Assembly: GCA_946406115.1 (NCBI GenBank)
Contig: OX291542.1
Location: forward strand, 3,372,959-3,436,958
From: Apoda limacodes
Lineage: Eukaryota > Arthropoda > Insecta > Lepidoptera > Limacodidae
Reading direction: 5' to 3'
DNA: 64,000 nt
A model generated the notes under the pieces. That model searched no databases, was not told the origin of the DNA, and saw only the letters and a list, made by a program, of their open reading frames with translations. The translations under genes and the position numbers were made by a program. This document shows, piece by piece, positions 12,421-22,500 of the stretch. The first letter of the stretch is position 1. Each line of letters starts with the position of its first letter.

Positions 12421-12714
12421 TATATGTACTAGGACTGCATAAATCCGTAGCAGTTGTATTATATTCGTGACTAGCTAGTAAATACGCAGTCGGTATTTTC
12501 ATTGGCCAGACTTACTTAACTATCAATAATATCTATTATTGTGTACTTAGATATTCAGTAATAAACATAAACCAGTGTAAATCCTAACAAAATTTTGACA
12601 AACAAAATCAACCCAGTCACATATTTAAAACATTTTTGTAAGATATCTTCATTAAACTGAGGGCCCACTCATATTATTCTAAAAACAACATATAAGCATT
12701 ATTAGTAAACTTAA
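11290..12714. other. No gene recognised; (GT)n microsatellite
   Basis: Includes a CpG-containing stretch 11300-11600 (gacgtcacg repeated twice) that may be a DNA element, and a (GT)16 run at about 12384-12416. Confidence 0.35.
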
Positions 12715-13060
12715 TTACAAGGGAGCAAATCAGTACTTTTATGACCAGGGCGCAATTTTAAATCTAGAACGTAGCGAAGGATTCTAGAGTACAATCCCGA
12801 GCATAGAGAGTAGTGAAGGATCGCCCGAACTATAATTATAGTATGATTGTGATATTTGAAACATTTTGACAGTTTTGAAATGTTATATTTAGCGAACTAT
12901 TGTTTAAAAGAGTAGAGAACAAGGACGCAGTTCGCATTTTTTTTATTAGCAATTGATCAAAATTCATTACTACTAGCTTTGGGAGCAAGAGCACATACGC
13001 GCTTTACTCCCGCCTAATGGCGAACCAATCAACGTTTTTTGAATAATGAAAAGTTAATTC
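12715..13060 (+). repeat. Interspersed repeat (type 3)
   Basis: Starts acaagggagcaaatcagtac and ends aatcaacgttttttgaata. A longer copy with the same ends is at 40069-40522. Confidence 0.6.
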
Positions 13061-13894
13061 TATTTACCAATGTTTTGACCTACCTACCTACATGAGTAAG
13101 ACGCATAACTTTATAAGTATATTTATGTTATAATTCCGTCATTTTATTATTTTAATTAACTGCCGAAACCATTAATATAATTATTATATAATTCAATACT
13201 TAAATTTAAAGGAGCACAGTCAAATCATACGAGTTGACCGAGTCAGATCGAATGAATATGACGTAATCGTTCTTTTGTTCAATTTACGCTAATATTTTCT
13301 AAGCTATTGAGCAGCAAATGTGTAATAACGGTTGCAACAAGCGCTCTTGTCTAGCACTTCTAGAACTGTTTTGCAGTCCATTTGACGTCTCCTTAGTTAC
13401 AGCTTTAGTAACTGCAGAAGATTTGCATCAAACGCTATATAACTTACATTTTATAGTCAGACCTATGCAATGAAATTTTATACGCTATACGGAGTGTTCA
13501 GCAACAATTTTGTGTTAGGTAGGTTGGAAAAGGACATAGGCTGCTTAAAAATTTCATATATAGTAGTAGTAGTAGAGTTTTTCGAATCTCTTTAGTATGC
13601 AGGGGGTTTCAGGGGCGATAAATCGATCTAGGCTAGGCTAGATTTAATTTTTAGAGAACGTCGTTTTATTCGTGTTTTCAGGCAATGATAAACTAAAGAA
13701 TATGACTTTTCCTGACATTTATTAGCGAGTAGTACTACTATTATTTTTACCGACACAGCAACACTATAGCTACTTGACAATAATGGCGTTAGTAAGCAAC
13801 ACTAAAGCTACTTAACTATGGATGGCGTTGTTAAGAAAACCGAGCAAAGCTCTGTCCTCCAGGTACTATATATTTATATAGCGTAAATAATTTG

Positions 13895-14345
13895 GTTGAA
13901 CTCCTGAGCCGATTTTGATGAAATCTAAAATGGGTATAATCTTGGAAAAGAACATATATACTTTAACATGGTCAGGTGTGTTCAGATAAGTACAAATGGA
14001 ATGAGATTTTATTATAATGTATCATTTACACTAGCAAGCGAATAGGTAATTCGTTTTATAAACAGCAGACTTGTGCTTGGCAATTTCTATAATTTTCAGC
14101 AACAATCAAAATCCAAATAATTGCGAAACAATAGAACATATTGCTATTGAATATTCATAACCTTTGTCTAACAATAATACATTAATATGTTAAAATAATT
14201 GCTTTTTTTTACATTGTGCTTTTTAACTAACTATTTGTCACTTTCAGTGATGAAATGTTTGCTAAAGTATTCTTTAGGGTTATGTACTTCAAAATATTGT
14301 GAAAAAAACTCTTATGCCTTTGTTGTTCTTTTGTCCGTCAGTCAT
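13895..14345 (+). repeat. Interspersed repeat (type 4)
   Basis: Starts around ctgagccgattttgatgaaa and runs through cctttgtctaacaataatac and aactatttgtcactttcag. A collinear copy is at 31800-32290. Confidence 0.6.
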
Positions 14346-14514
14346 AAAAAAATAATATCAAATGAGAATTTAGAGTATCTAATTCAAAGGGTGTGTAAAA
14401 AAATATGTGGCCTTCGTTTATGCCGAAAAAAATCATCGAAATCGGACTGCTCTGTACAAAAGTTATACTCGAACATTCATATTTATGGTTCAACATTAAA
14501 AATAAAACATAGCG

Positions 14515-14640
14515 CCTTCGCTATGCAGCAAGACGCTGGATGCAGGCCGCTTCCAACCGTTTTCTTTGGAAATCTATGGGGGAGGCCTATGTTCAGCAGT
14601 GGACTTCTTGCGGCTGAGATGATGATGATGATGATTAAAA
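14515..14640 (+). mobile_element. 3' end of an RTE-type non-LTR retrotransposon
   Basis: Reads RRWMQAASNRFLWKSMGEAY then VQQWTSCG-stop, the expected C-terminus of lepidopteran RTE ORFs, followed at once by the (GAT)n tail. The rest of the element is missing (5' truncation). Confidence 0.6.
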
Positions 14641-14759
14641 ATGAAACAGTTATTAATTATGGTCGCCCTTGACCTCGCGTGGAGTGAGGCGGAGTTATGT
14701 AGCCTGCAAATATACATATATAAAAATATACCTCTAATAAGGTACACCTTCAAGTTGGC

Positions 14760-15333
14760 CCTATTTTAATTTAAAAAAAAACCGGTCATTTACGAGTCGA
14801 ACTCGCGCACCGAGGGTTCTGTAAAATTGTATTGAGGGAAAAACTTAACTTAGCTGTTGGACAACTGTTATTCCAATACATCGACATAGGTCACGGTTAT
14901 TTTACCAACTGCAAATAAGTGTATAATAGCAAAAAAAAAATTTGTGATGTAAAAACAAATTTACGGTTTTCAGATTTGTTACTTTATGTGTGCTACATGG
15001 CATAGTTTCTTGCCAAATTTCATGATTCTAAGTCAACGGGAAGTACTCCATAGGTTTTGATTTATTTTTGAATGCCAAAAAATGCGACAAAAATTGCTGT
15101 GTTTCGACCGTATTTTTTTATTGCGTTGACTTAGAAGCTTGATTGTTTTACAGCTTCACCGGACTGTAAAACTTAGTATTTGGTTTTAACTTCAACTTGA
15201 TACCTTTTTGCGTTCCTGAGAAAAAGGGTCTTGACAAACAGACGGACAGGCAGAGAGGCGGACAGACCGACGGACAACAAAGCGATTCTATAAGGATTCC
15301 TTTTTTTCCTTTTGAGGTACGGAACCCTAAAAC
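14760..15333 (+). repeat. Interspersed repeat with agggttcygta ends (type 5)
   Basis: Starts with gagtcgaactcgcgcaccga and gagggttctgta, ends gaggtacggaaccctaaaa, so the termini are inverted copies of agggttccgta. A gacagacggacagg tract precedes the end. Other copies or pieces: 27086-27345, 34425-34515, 42350-42782, 43625-43736 (minus), 52297-52665 (minus), 58683-58938. Confidence 0.6.
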
Positions 15334-15972
15334 ATGGGAATTAGGGATTGTTTGATTTTTTTCCTGCTGATTTTTTACCCGTAAACCGATTTTGTTGTAA
15401 CTTGGTACACATAATAGTAGGTATCTGAGGATGGAGACGGAAAGCAGTAACTCCTCAAAAGTGTAGGTACAGCAGCTACCTTGTGTTTATACTTTGTAAT
15501 TCATCTTGAAGATAACTTTGGCATTAGTTATAATACAATAACAACTAAAATATAGGCTCTGCCAGCGGCTTGGCCCGCCTTAAATTTCGTTATCGGCGAA
15601 GGTTCTTACTGCAACTCCTCAATTATAGAAAAAAAACAAACAATCAAATCTATCCTTTTCAATAGCATAATACATTCGTGTCTGCGAAACCATGAAAATA
15701 CACATGCAAAATTTCAACCCAAGCTGTTTTGTAGTTGATATAATGACAGCAGCTCCACCTACCGGGTCCAATTGTATTTTTAAATCATCCAGGAAACCAT
15801 CGAAATACCCATATAAAATTTCAACCCAATTGGATCAGCCGTTTAGAAGTTATGTGAAAAAGATAAGTAAGGAAGGATAATTCTTACTACCCGTTTTCCT
15901 ATTACCCATTTTCCCGTAGGAATGAAGCATTTTCCCGCGGTAAAAAGTAGCCTTTGTTCATCAAGGATAATG

Positions 15973-15978
<6 letters not shown>

Positions 15979-16003
<25 letters not shown>

Positions 16004-19000
16004 AATACCACTAGGGTGGCAAACAAGCTTACGGCCCGCCTGATGGTAAGCGGTCACCGTAGCCTATGGACGCTTGCAACACCAGGGGTATCACTTGCGC
16101 GTTGCCGACCCTTCAGAAATCTAATAACTTCTTTATTGAAGAACTCCATACTGTAGTCCTTGCAGAAAACCTTGGCAGGGAGCTCATTCCACAACTTAAG
16201 CGTTCGCGGGAGGAAGTTTCTCTGAAACCGCACTGTACGCGACCATTTAGGTTCTAAAGTGTGAGAATGAATTCCCTGCCGATGGCGAGCGGTGCGATGG
16301 TAGAAAGTAGCCGTGGGCATCATTTCGAACAATTCCTCAGAACACAACCCATTGTACAAGCGGTAGAACACACACAGTGAGGCAAAGTCTCTCCTCAGAC
16401 TTAAGGGCTCGATACCGCAAGTGAGTTTGGAATCGTCGACAATTCTCACAGCCCGTCGTTGAACCGAGTCAAAAGGGCCAAGCTGGTATCCGGGTGCACC
16501 TGCCCAGAGATGGCAGCAGTACTCCATATGGGGCCGAACTTGCGACTTGTAGAGTAACAACCTTTGCCCCGACGTGAAGCACTGCTTCGCTCTGTTGAGT
16601 ACACCAAGTTTTTTGGACGCCAGCTTCACCTTATCTTGTAAATGATCTCGGAACTGAACGTCGCTGGAGATGTCGACACCAAGGATCCCAATGCTCTTGG
16701 AGATGGAGAGGGGAGTGTTCTGGAATTGTGGGACCACAGTGAATGGAGTTTTCTTAGCGGTGAACGCGCACACTTGTGTCTTTGTAGGGTTGAATCGGAC
16801 CAAGTTTACCCGTCCCCAGTCAGAGACCTGGGACAGTGTGCTCTCGATTTGAGACACAAGTTCTCCGCGGTTTTCCTCCACAACGGAACGAGGGATGTTT
16901 GCACGACCCGTGTAAAAAGCGTCTCCAGTACTGTCATCTGCATAGCAATGTATGTTGTTGATGTCCAACATGTCATTGATATGCAGTAGAAACAGCGTCG
17001 GAGACAGCACAGAGCCTTGCGGGACACCAGCATTAATGTCCATGCTATCAGAGCAACTACCGTCAACTACGGTTCGTATGCGTCTGCCGGACAAAAAGCT
17101 AGCCACCCATTTGCACAAACCCTCGGGCACTCCGTAAGATGGCAACTTCGATAGAAGACCGCGGTGCCAGACCCGATCGAACGCCTTCGCTATGTCCAGG
17201 CTACATGCCAATGCCTCCCCCTGACTCTCAATGGCTAGTGCCCATCGGTGTGTGAGATACACTAGAAGGTCACCAGTCGAGCGACCGTGGCGAAAGCCAT
17301 ATTGACGGTCACTGACCAGATCGTGTACTTCTAGGTATCTTAGAAGCTGTGTGTTGATCACACGCTCCATCACCTTAGAGAGGAGAGAGGTAATAGCGAT
17401 AGGCCTGTAATTCGATGGATCTGATCTATCGCCCTTTTTGGGCACCGGGTGCACATTCGCAGTCTTCCATGTAGACGGAAATTGCCTAGTGTGGTAGGAA
17501 AGCGCGAAGAGGCGCGTGAGTACAGGACATAACTCAGGAGCACACTGCTTAAGCACCACTGCTGGTATACCGTCTGGCCCACTCGACTTATGAACGTCTA
17601 GAGAAAGCAACGCCCGCCTGACCTCCCGCTGCGTTATGGAGATTTCCGGCATGGTCTTACCGCACCACGGTATAGTAGGTGGTACAGCGCCTTCATCGTT
17701 CATATTCGAGTTCGAGGCAAAGAGACTGCCCAGTAGATCGGCTTTCTCTTTAGCACTATGGGCCAAGTCACCATCGGTCTTTCGCAGTGGTGGTAACGAC
17801 GACTGGCAGAAGTTCCCTTCGGCAGCTTTGGCAAGCGACCAGAAAGCACGACTCCCAGAAGGATAGCTCGCAAGTCGCCCACCTATTTTGCCGATGAATT
17901 GGAATTTTGTTCTGGCAGTTGCTTTCTTACTGAACCTCGAGGCAGCATTTAATTTGCGTTTTAACTCAGAAATATTCGGATCCTTATTAAAACGCGCCGT
18001 GGTCCAAGCCTCATATGCATTTTGCTTAAGAATTTTAGCTTTTCTGCAAGACCTATTAAACCACGGTCGTTTTTTGACGCCGGCAGCTACTCGCGGGTTA
18101 GGAATATAGCATTCCATACCAGCAAGGATTGTCTCAGTGACTGCGGCTGCGCAGACGTCAGGATCTTCTGAGTTAAAGCAGATCTGCCTCCACGGGTACG
18201 ATGCGTAAAATTCTCGCAATCCATCCCAGTCTGCCGACTTATAGTGCCACACACGACGCCAATTAGTTGGCCCAGAAGGATCAGGTTGTGTGCATGACAC
18301 TTGAGTCCGAACGAGACAGTGGTCCGAGGAGCCAAGAGGCGCATCCACTGAGACGGAGTACCCGTCCGGACGAGTAGTCAGCAGAAGGTCCAGTAAGGAG
18401 CTCGTATGTTCCTCTATATCTGGTATTCTCGTTGGAGAAAGTACCAGCTGAGAGAATCCATAGGTCAGAGCAAATTCATGAGCAGATATCCCTGCATAGT
18501 TATTGGTTCGAGAACTGAGCCACTCGCGATGGTGGACGTTAAAGTCTCCCAAAATAACTAGTTCTGCTGTGGGATATTGCTCTAGAACTTTGTCAGTCGT
18601 CAAACTCAGGTGCGTGAAGAGTCGAGTTACGTCCGTGTCACCGCTATGAGACCTGTATAGGCACGCATAGATACGAGTGTGGCCACCGTAATCTACGCGC
18701 ACCCACAATATCGACAGGTCCCTGTCTTCAAGGCTATGAAGGCGGCGACAGCAGATATCCTCCCGGACGAACATACATACACCGGCACGACTCATAAAAT
18801 TGTGTTCGAGTTTGTAGCCGGGATAGTGAAGGTATGATGTGTCGGCCGGGCAGGATATCTGCGTCTCCGTTAGAAAAAGAATGGTCGGCTGCGCAGTTTC
18901 GAGATGGTGGTGGACTGCGTTAAGATTTGCGTGAATACCCCTGATGTTGCAAAAATCCACATTATATGTGGATGGAGTAGCCGCTGTGCAAACTCTTTTC

Positions 19001-19626
19001 TTTTTCTGTCTTCTGGCCATTATATATATAAAAAAAAGTTACTAAGACTAAGGATGAGGATTCACTGCACAGACAGCTTAGAAGACAAAAAGGTGCGGTA
19101 CTAAGACTGCCGAAGCTCAACACAGATGATACAGTTGCTGGCACGGCGGGCGGAAGGGCCCCTGATCCCCCTCTGTTGTAGTAGCCGGGTCCACTCCGGT
19201 CTCCTTCTCCGGCACGACTACCACTTCAGATACTTTACACAGGCTAGCGAATCAGCCTCCCAGGGCGGAGATTAAGTGATCCCTGTGTTCGGGATCCCGT
19301 TCAACCTGCGGGCGGCCAGCGGTCAGCCGTTTCATCAGGTCTCCCTGACCGCCGAACCAGCACGCCGCGTCTACGCCGAGCATGACAGCAACAAGCACCG
19401 CCGGTCCTCCGCTGTCCGCGCAGCGAATCCTCAAAGAGCTCTGGCAACCTTACTCACCGCCAGGAACACAACACTACTCAATGTTAGTGTTATTATGGCC
19501 GCGGTTTTCTGTAAGGTGGAGGTACTTCCCCAGTTCGGGCCGCTCATTCGAGCAAGTACTCGCTATGCCCTGCTTTAGTTGTTCGGATGGCTTATTCGAG
19601 CGAGTACTTGCAGTGCCCTACCTCTC
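15979..19626 (-). mobile_element. CR1-like non-LTR retrotransposon, apparently complete
   Basis: On the minus strand it begins with a 5' leader holding two 48-bp units (starting at 19581 and 19533), then an intact 988-codon ORF, then a 3' end with the ggtggcaaacaagc motif and an A-tail of about 29. It is flanked by TTACT at 15974-15978 and 19627-19631. No separate ORF1 is visible between 19021 and 19626, so either this lineage lacks it or the copy is internally shortened. Confidence 0.78.
16054..19020 (-). CDS. Non-LTR retrotransposon endonuclease/reverse transcriptase (ORF2, 988 aa)
   Basis: One uninterrupted frame. Residues about 20-240 form an APE-type endonuclease: N25 in NIRG, E52 in TET, GDFN at 158-161, and SDH at 232-234. 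Residues about 480-780 form the reverse transcriptase: NYRPIAITS (537-545), motif A LDIAKAF (608-614) followed by D615, motif B GVPQGS (665-670) and motif C YADD (693-696). The C-terminus holds the LLYKSQVRPHMEYCCHLWAG conserved stretch. The role is target-primed reverse transcription: the endonuclease nicks the target and the RT copies its own RNA. No RNase H domain follows. All key residues I can check are present, so the enzyme could be active. Clade placement as CR1 rather than jockey is from memory and should be checked. Confidence 0.88.
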   Translation of the reverse strand: MARRQKKKRVCTAATPSTYNVDFCNIRGIHANLNAVHHHLETAQPTILFLTETQISCPADTSYLHYPGYKLEHNFMSRAGVCMFVREDICCRRLHSLEDRDLSILWVRVDYGGHTRIYACLYRSHSGDTDVTRLFTHLSLTTDKVLEQYPTAELVILGDFNVHHREWLSSRTNNYAGISAHEFALTYGFSQLVLSPTRIPDIEEHTSSLLDLLLTTRPDGYSVSVDAPLGSSDHCLVRTQVSCTQPDPSGPTNWRRVWHYKSADWDGLREFYASYPWRQICFNSEDPDVCAAAVTETILAGMECYIPNPRVAAGVKKRPWFNRSCRKAKILKQNAYEAWTTARFNKDPNISELKRKLNAASRFSKKATARTKFQFIGKIGGRLASYPSGSRAFWSLAKAAEGNFCQSSLPPLRKTDGDLAHSAKEKADLLGSLFASNSNMNDEGAVPPTIPWCGKTMPEISITQREVRRALLSLDVHKSSGPDGIPAVVLKQCAPELCPVLTRLFALSYHTRQFPSTWKTANVHPVPKKGDRSDPSNYRPIAITSLLSKVMERVINTQLLRYLEVHDLVSDRQYGFRHGRSTGDLLVYLTHRWALAIESQGEALACSLDIAKAFDRVWHRGLLSKLPSYGVPEGLCKWVASFLSGRRIRTVVDGSCSDSMDINAGVPQGSVLSPTLFLLHINDMLDINNIHCYADDSTGDAFYTGRANIPRSVVEENRGELVSQIESTLSQVSDWGRVNLVRFNPTKTQVCAFTAKKTPFTVVPQFQNTPLSISKSIGILGVDISSDVQFRDHLQDKVKLASKKLGVLNRAKQCFTSGQRLLLYKSQVRPHMEYCCHLWAGAPGYQLGPFDSVQRRAVRIVDDSKLTCGIEPLSLRRDFASLCVFYRLYNGLCSEELFEMMPTATFYHRTARHRQGIHSHTLEPKWSRTVRFQRNFLPRTLKLWNELPAKVFCKDYSMEFFNKEVIRFLKGRQRASDTPGVASVHRLR

Positions 19627-20006
19627 TTACTACTAATGGTAAAAGAATTTTTCAAATTGGTCCAGTAGTTTCGGAGCCTATACAATATAAACAAACAATC
19701 AAATCTTTCCTCTTTATAATATTAGTATAGATTAAAACTTATAACAAAAAATCAAACCGTCGAAAAAAACTGAAAGGTGAAAAATAAAATAAACCCTTAC
19801 CTACTATTACTTAGCTTCTAAACAAATGTCATTCCTTTAGTTACGTAAAATTTCGTCAGAGGCGCTGAAATTATCGAAAGATTAGTATTTCTATCTGTTG
19901 TATTTTTTTAGTACTCGCTTGAATGCTAGTTAGCTTACTGTAGCTCAGTAGCCCACCCTAACATTAAATTTGTCAACATAGGTTGACAGACCAGACAGGT
20001 ATAAAA

Positions 20007-20238
20007 CTTCTTCTTCTTCTTCTTCTGGAGACTTCACGTCGGGGCAAAGGTTGCTGCTTTACAAGTCGCAAGTTCGGCCCCATATGACTACTGCTGCCAT
20101 CTCTGGGCGGGTACACCCGGATACGTTTGGCCCTTTTCAGTCAGTTCAACGACGGACTGTGATAAATGTCGATGATCCCAAACTCACTTGCTGTATCGAG
20201 CCCTTAAGTCTGAGAAGAAACTTTGCCGCTTTGACTTT
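20007..20238 (+). pseudogene. Fragment of the same CR1-like ORF2
   Basis: Reads SGQRLLLYKSQVRPHM..., FGPFQSVQRR and KLTCCIEPLSLRRNFA, matching residues of the intact ORF2 near 820-900. A (CTT)n run precedes it. Plus strand, truncated at both ends. Confidence 0.7.
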
Positions 20239-20640
20239 GACTACAATAAATAAACAACAAATAATCTTAGGAATATACTTAAAGAGAAGGGATGCAGGAT
20301 ATCTTTATTGGTTAATACGACTTTTTGATTAATAGCTTTGCATGTACTGGCGTTTGCCTAATGATTGAGTTGTAAAAGTAAAAGCGGCTGACAAGAGATG
20401 GTCAGTAAGCCAGCTTATTTACCATATTACCGTTACGTAGACGTAATCAATAAAATTACCTAGCTACATTGCAGTAATTAAGCCCATGCGCTGGTTCGGC
20501 GGTCTACGCTATTTGGCGGCCTTTTACTCAAGTTTGGAAGTGCACAATATAGCCATTAAATGAAAAGCTAGCAATACACAAATTAGCAGATTGTCTGAGA
20601 AATAGGAGGCTAGGAACTATTATTTCGGCCCGAAATTATA

Positions 20641-20797
20641 TTTCACACCTCAAACGAAGACGATTACTTGATTACTTGCAGCAGCACACGAGTTGATGCT
20701 GTCGTAGTCACGTTTAGAGACCTAGTACTAATAAAAAGAAGCAATATATCCCTTCTCTTTCCCTCCCGGGCGCTGGACGGGCGCGCCATTACGCGTT
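20641..20797 (+). repeat. Left arm of a distant inverted repeat
   Basis: About 150 bp from ttcacacctcaaacgaagac to gacgggcgcgccatta. The reverse complement, about 95% alike, is at 25361-25512. Confidence 0.65.
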
Positions 20798-21408
20798 TTT
20801 GTGTTGTCAAAGTCGCACGTTCGCTCGGTTACATTTTAATTATATTAATAGATTATATTGATAGGCAAGTTTGTCTAGTGTTTTGTTCACTATAAGCAGA
20901 AGAAAAAGTTTCAAATCTAGTCTGCGCAAGGAGTACAAAAAGTTGAAGGAGACGTCGATTAAACTCGTCGGAGGAGAACTCACGTGTTTCATGGACAACA
21001 ACAAATCAGGAGGGGTCCGGACTACCGTCGTGAGATGAGAACATAGTTTTGTCACCGATACACACAGTTTTGTTATTTTGACTACCTCTTATCAGGTCGG
21101 TTACGTATGCATTCGAGTGTCTTACCTTAACCTCACTCTTACTACCAACCTACTCGCGTATAACTTGGAGCTCACGCTCACTTTAAGCTATTGTTACAAC
21201 GATAGACAGTCAAAAACCCACGTAAATCGTGAGGAAAAACTATTTGTCAGCCTATATGGTTTGTCAAAATACTAAGCAATTTGCACCCTAAATGGATTTC
21301 TTATTGTTTCGTTGATAAGTAGGTACCTACCTAAAATTCCTACGGAAAATCTGTCAAACACTCCCTAAATGGAAGTCTCTTGTGGTTTGTCAAAATACCT
21401 AGCAATCT

Positions 21409-21448
21409 ACATAGTGGGTAGGTGGTAGAAACTACCTACCTACTATGT
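21409..21448. repeat. Short hairpin
   Basis: acatagtgggtaggtggtag, spacer aaa, then ctacctacctactatgt. Imperfect stem. Confidence 0.4.
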
Positions 21449-22214
21449 AAATGCATATTGCATTATTGTAAATGCATTGCATGCATATTGGTGGGTGGTT
21501 TCTACTACCTACAAATATGCATGCTTCTGACTGTCGTTACGTGATAAAACGAAGGAGAAATTTGCCTTCTACGCATACGTTGTTTTACTGCACATTGGCC
21601 TAATTATTAAGTCAGTTATCAAGAACTTCAGTGTAAGTTTTAAAGCGATTTGTTAGAAACAAGAGTAAAGGATAAAACAACCATTAAATGTTCAATTAGT
21701 TTACATCTACGGTAGATTTTAGAAACTTTTTTATTGAACATTTAATATTGTTTGAGCAAATGTAAGTAAGACATTGTTATAATGTAACAAGAAACCAAAG
21801 CATAATTTCGTAATCAATGTGTGACATGCGCACATTAGGGGTGGTTTGCGTTCTCTTGGAAAACTTAATATTTTTTATGGTTATGATAAAATACAAAAAG
21901 CATTTTAACAATGATATCTTATAAAAAGAAGAGAAGTTTTACGATTTTTTTGTTTTAGTGACATATTTTTAAACAAAGAACAAATGCTTAAAAATTAAAT
22001 AAAAAATAAAAAGGAACAGTATTGTAAGTGTAATTACAGTTTTTCTAGGTGAGCACCAACTTCTTATGATGTGTGTATGTGCACTTATAAATTAAATTAT
22101 CTCGGCGTATATCACGTGTGGACACCTACTTACATTTTGTCATAAAATAAATACAAGCTTTGGAATATCTCGACGTATCTATATCGTGTGTGTATAGCTA
22201 CATTCTTTCATAAA

Positions 22215-22500
22215 ACAAATACAATCATTACAATATCCTAACGTATACCGTGTGTGAATAAATAATCATTGCAATATCCCGACGTATAGCGTGTGTGGAC
22301 AAATAATCGTTGCAATATTCCGACGTATACCGTGTGTGGATAAATAATCATTGCAATATCCCGACGTATAGCGTGTATGGATAAATAATCGTTGCAATAT
22401 TCCGGCGTATAGCGTGTGTGGACAAATAATCGTTGCAATATTCCGACGTATAGCGTGTGTGAATAAATAATCGTTGCAATATTACGACGTATAATCGATA
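22215..22500. repeat. 41-bp minisatellite, about seven units
   Basis: Units beginning aaataatcgttgcaatattc recur at 22260, 22301, 22342, 22383, 22424 and 22465, exactly 41 bp apart, with the core cgacgtatagcgtgtgtgg. Related longer units lie on both sides (22095-22215 and 22580-22610). The ORF across it on the minus strand only reflects the repeat. Confidence 0.85.

Larger units (their letters stand above)
15551..19735 (+). repeat. Type 2 repeat split by a retrotransposon
   Basis: 15551-15978 is the left part and 19632-19735 the right part of one repeat copy. Compared with 8699-9285 nothing is missing at the join apart from the 5-bp duplication. Confidence 0.65.

Noticed and set aside
14199..14672. 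157-codon plus-strand frame as one gene
   Set aside because: It fuses a type 4 repeat with the RTE 3' end; only the last third has protein-like content.
16066..19578. Short frames on both strands over the retrotransposon
   Set aside because: Shadows of the 988-codon ORF2, or of GC-rich leader sequence.
22238..22438. 66-codon minus-strand frame with repeated YCNDYL
   Set aside because: It is the translation of the 41-bp minisatellite; since 41 is not a multiple of three it cycles through all frames.
22260..22500. CRISPR-like regular array
   Set aside because: Units are contiguous and alike over the full 41 bp with no unique spacers, and the genome is eukaryotic.
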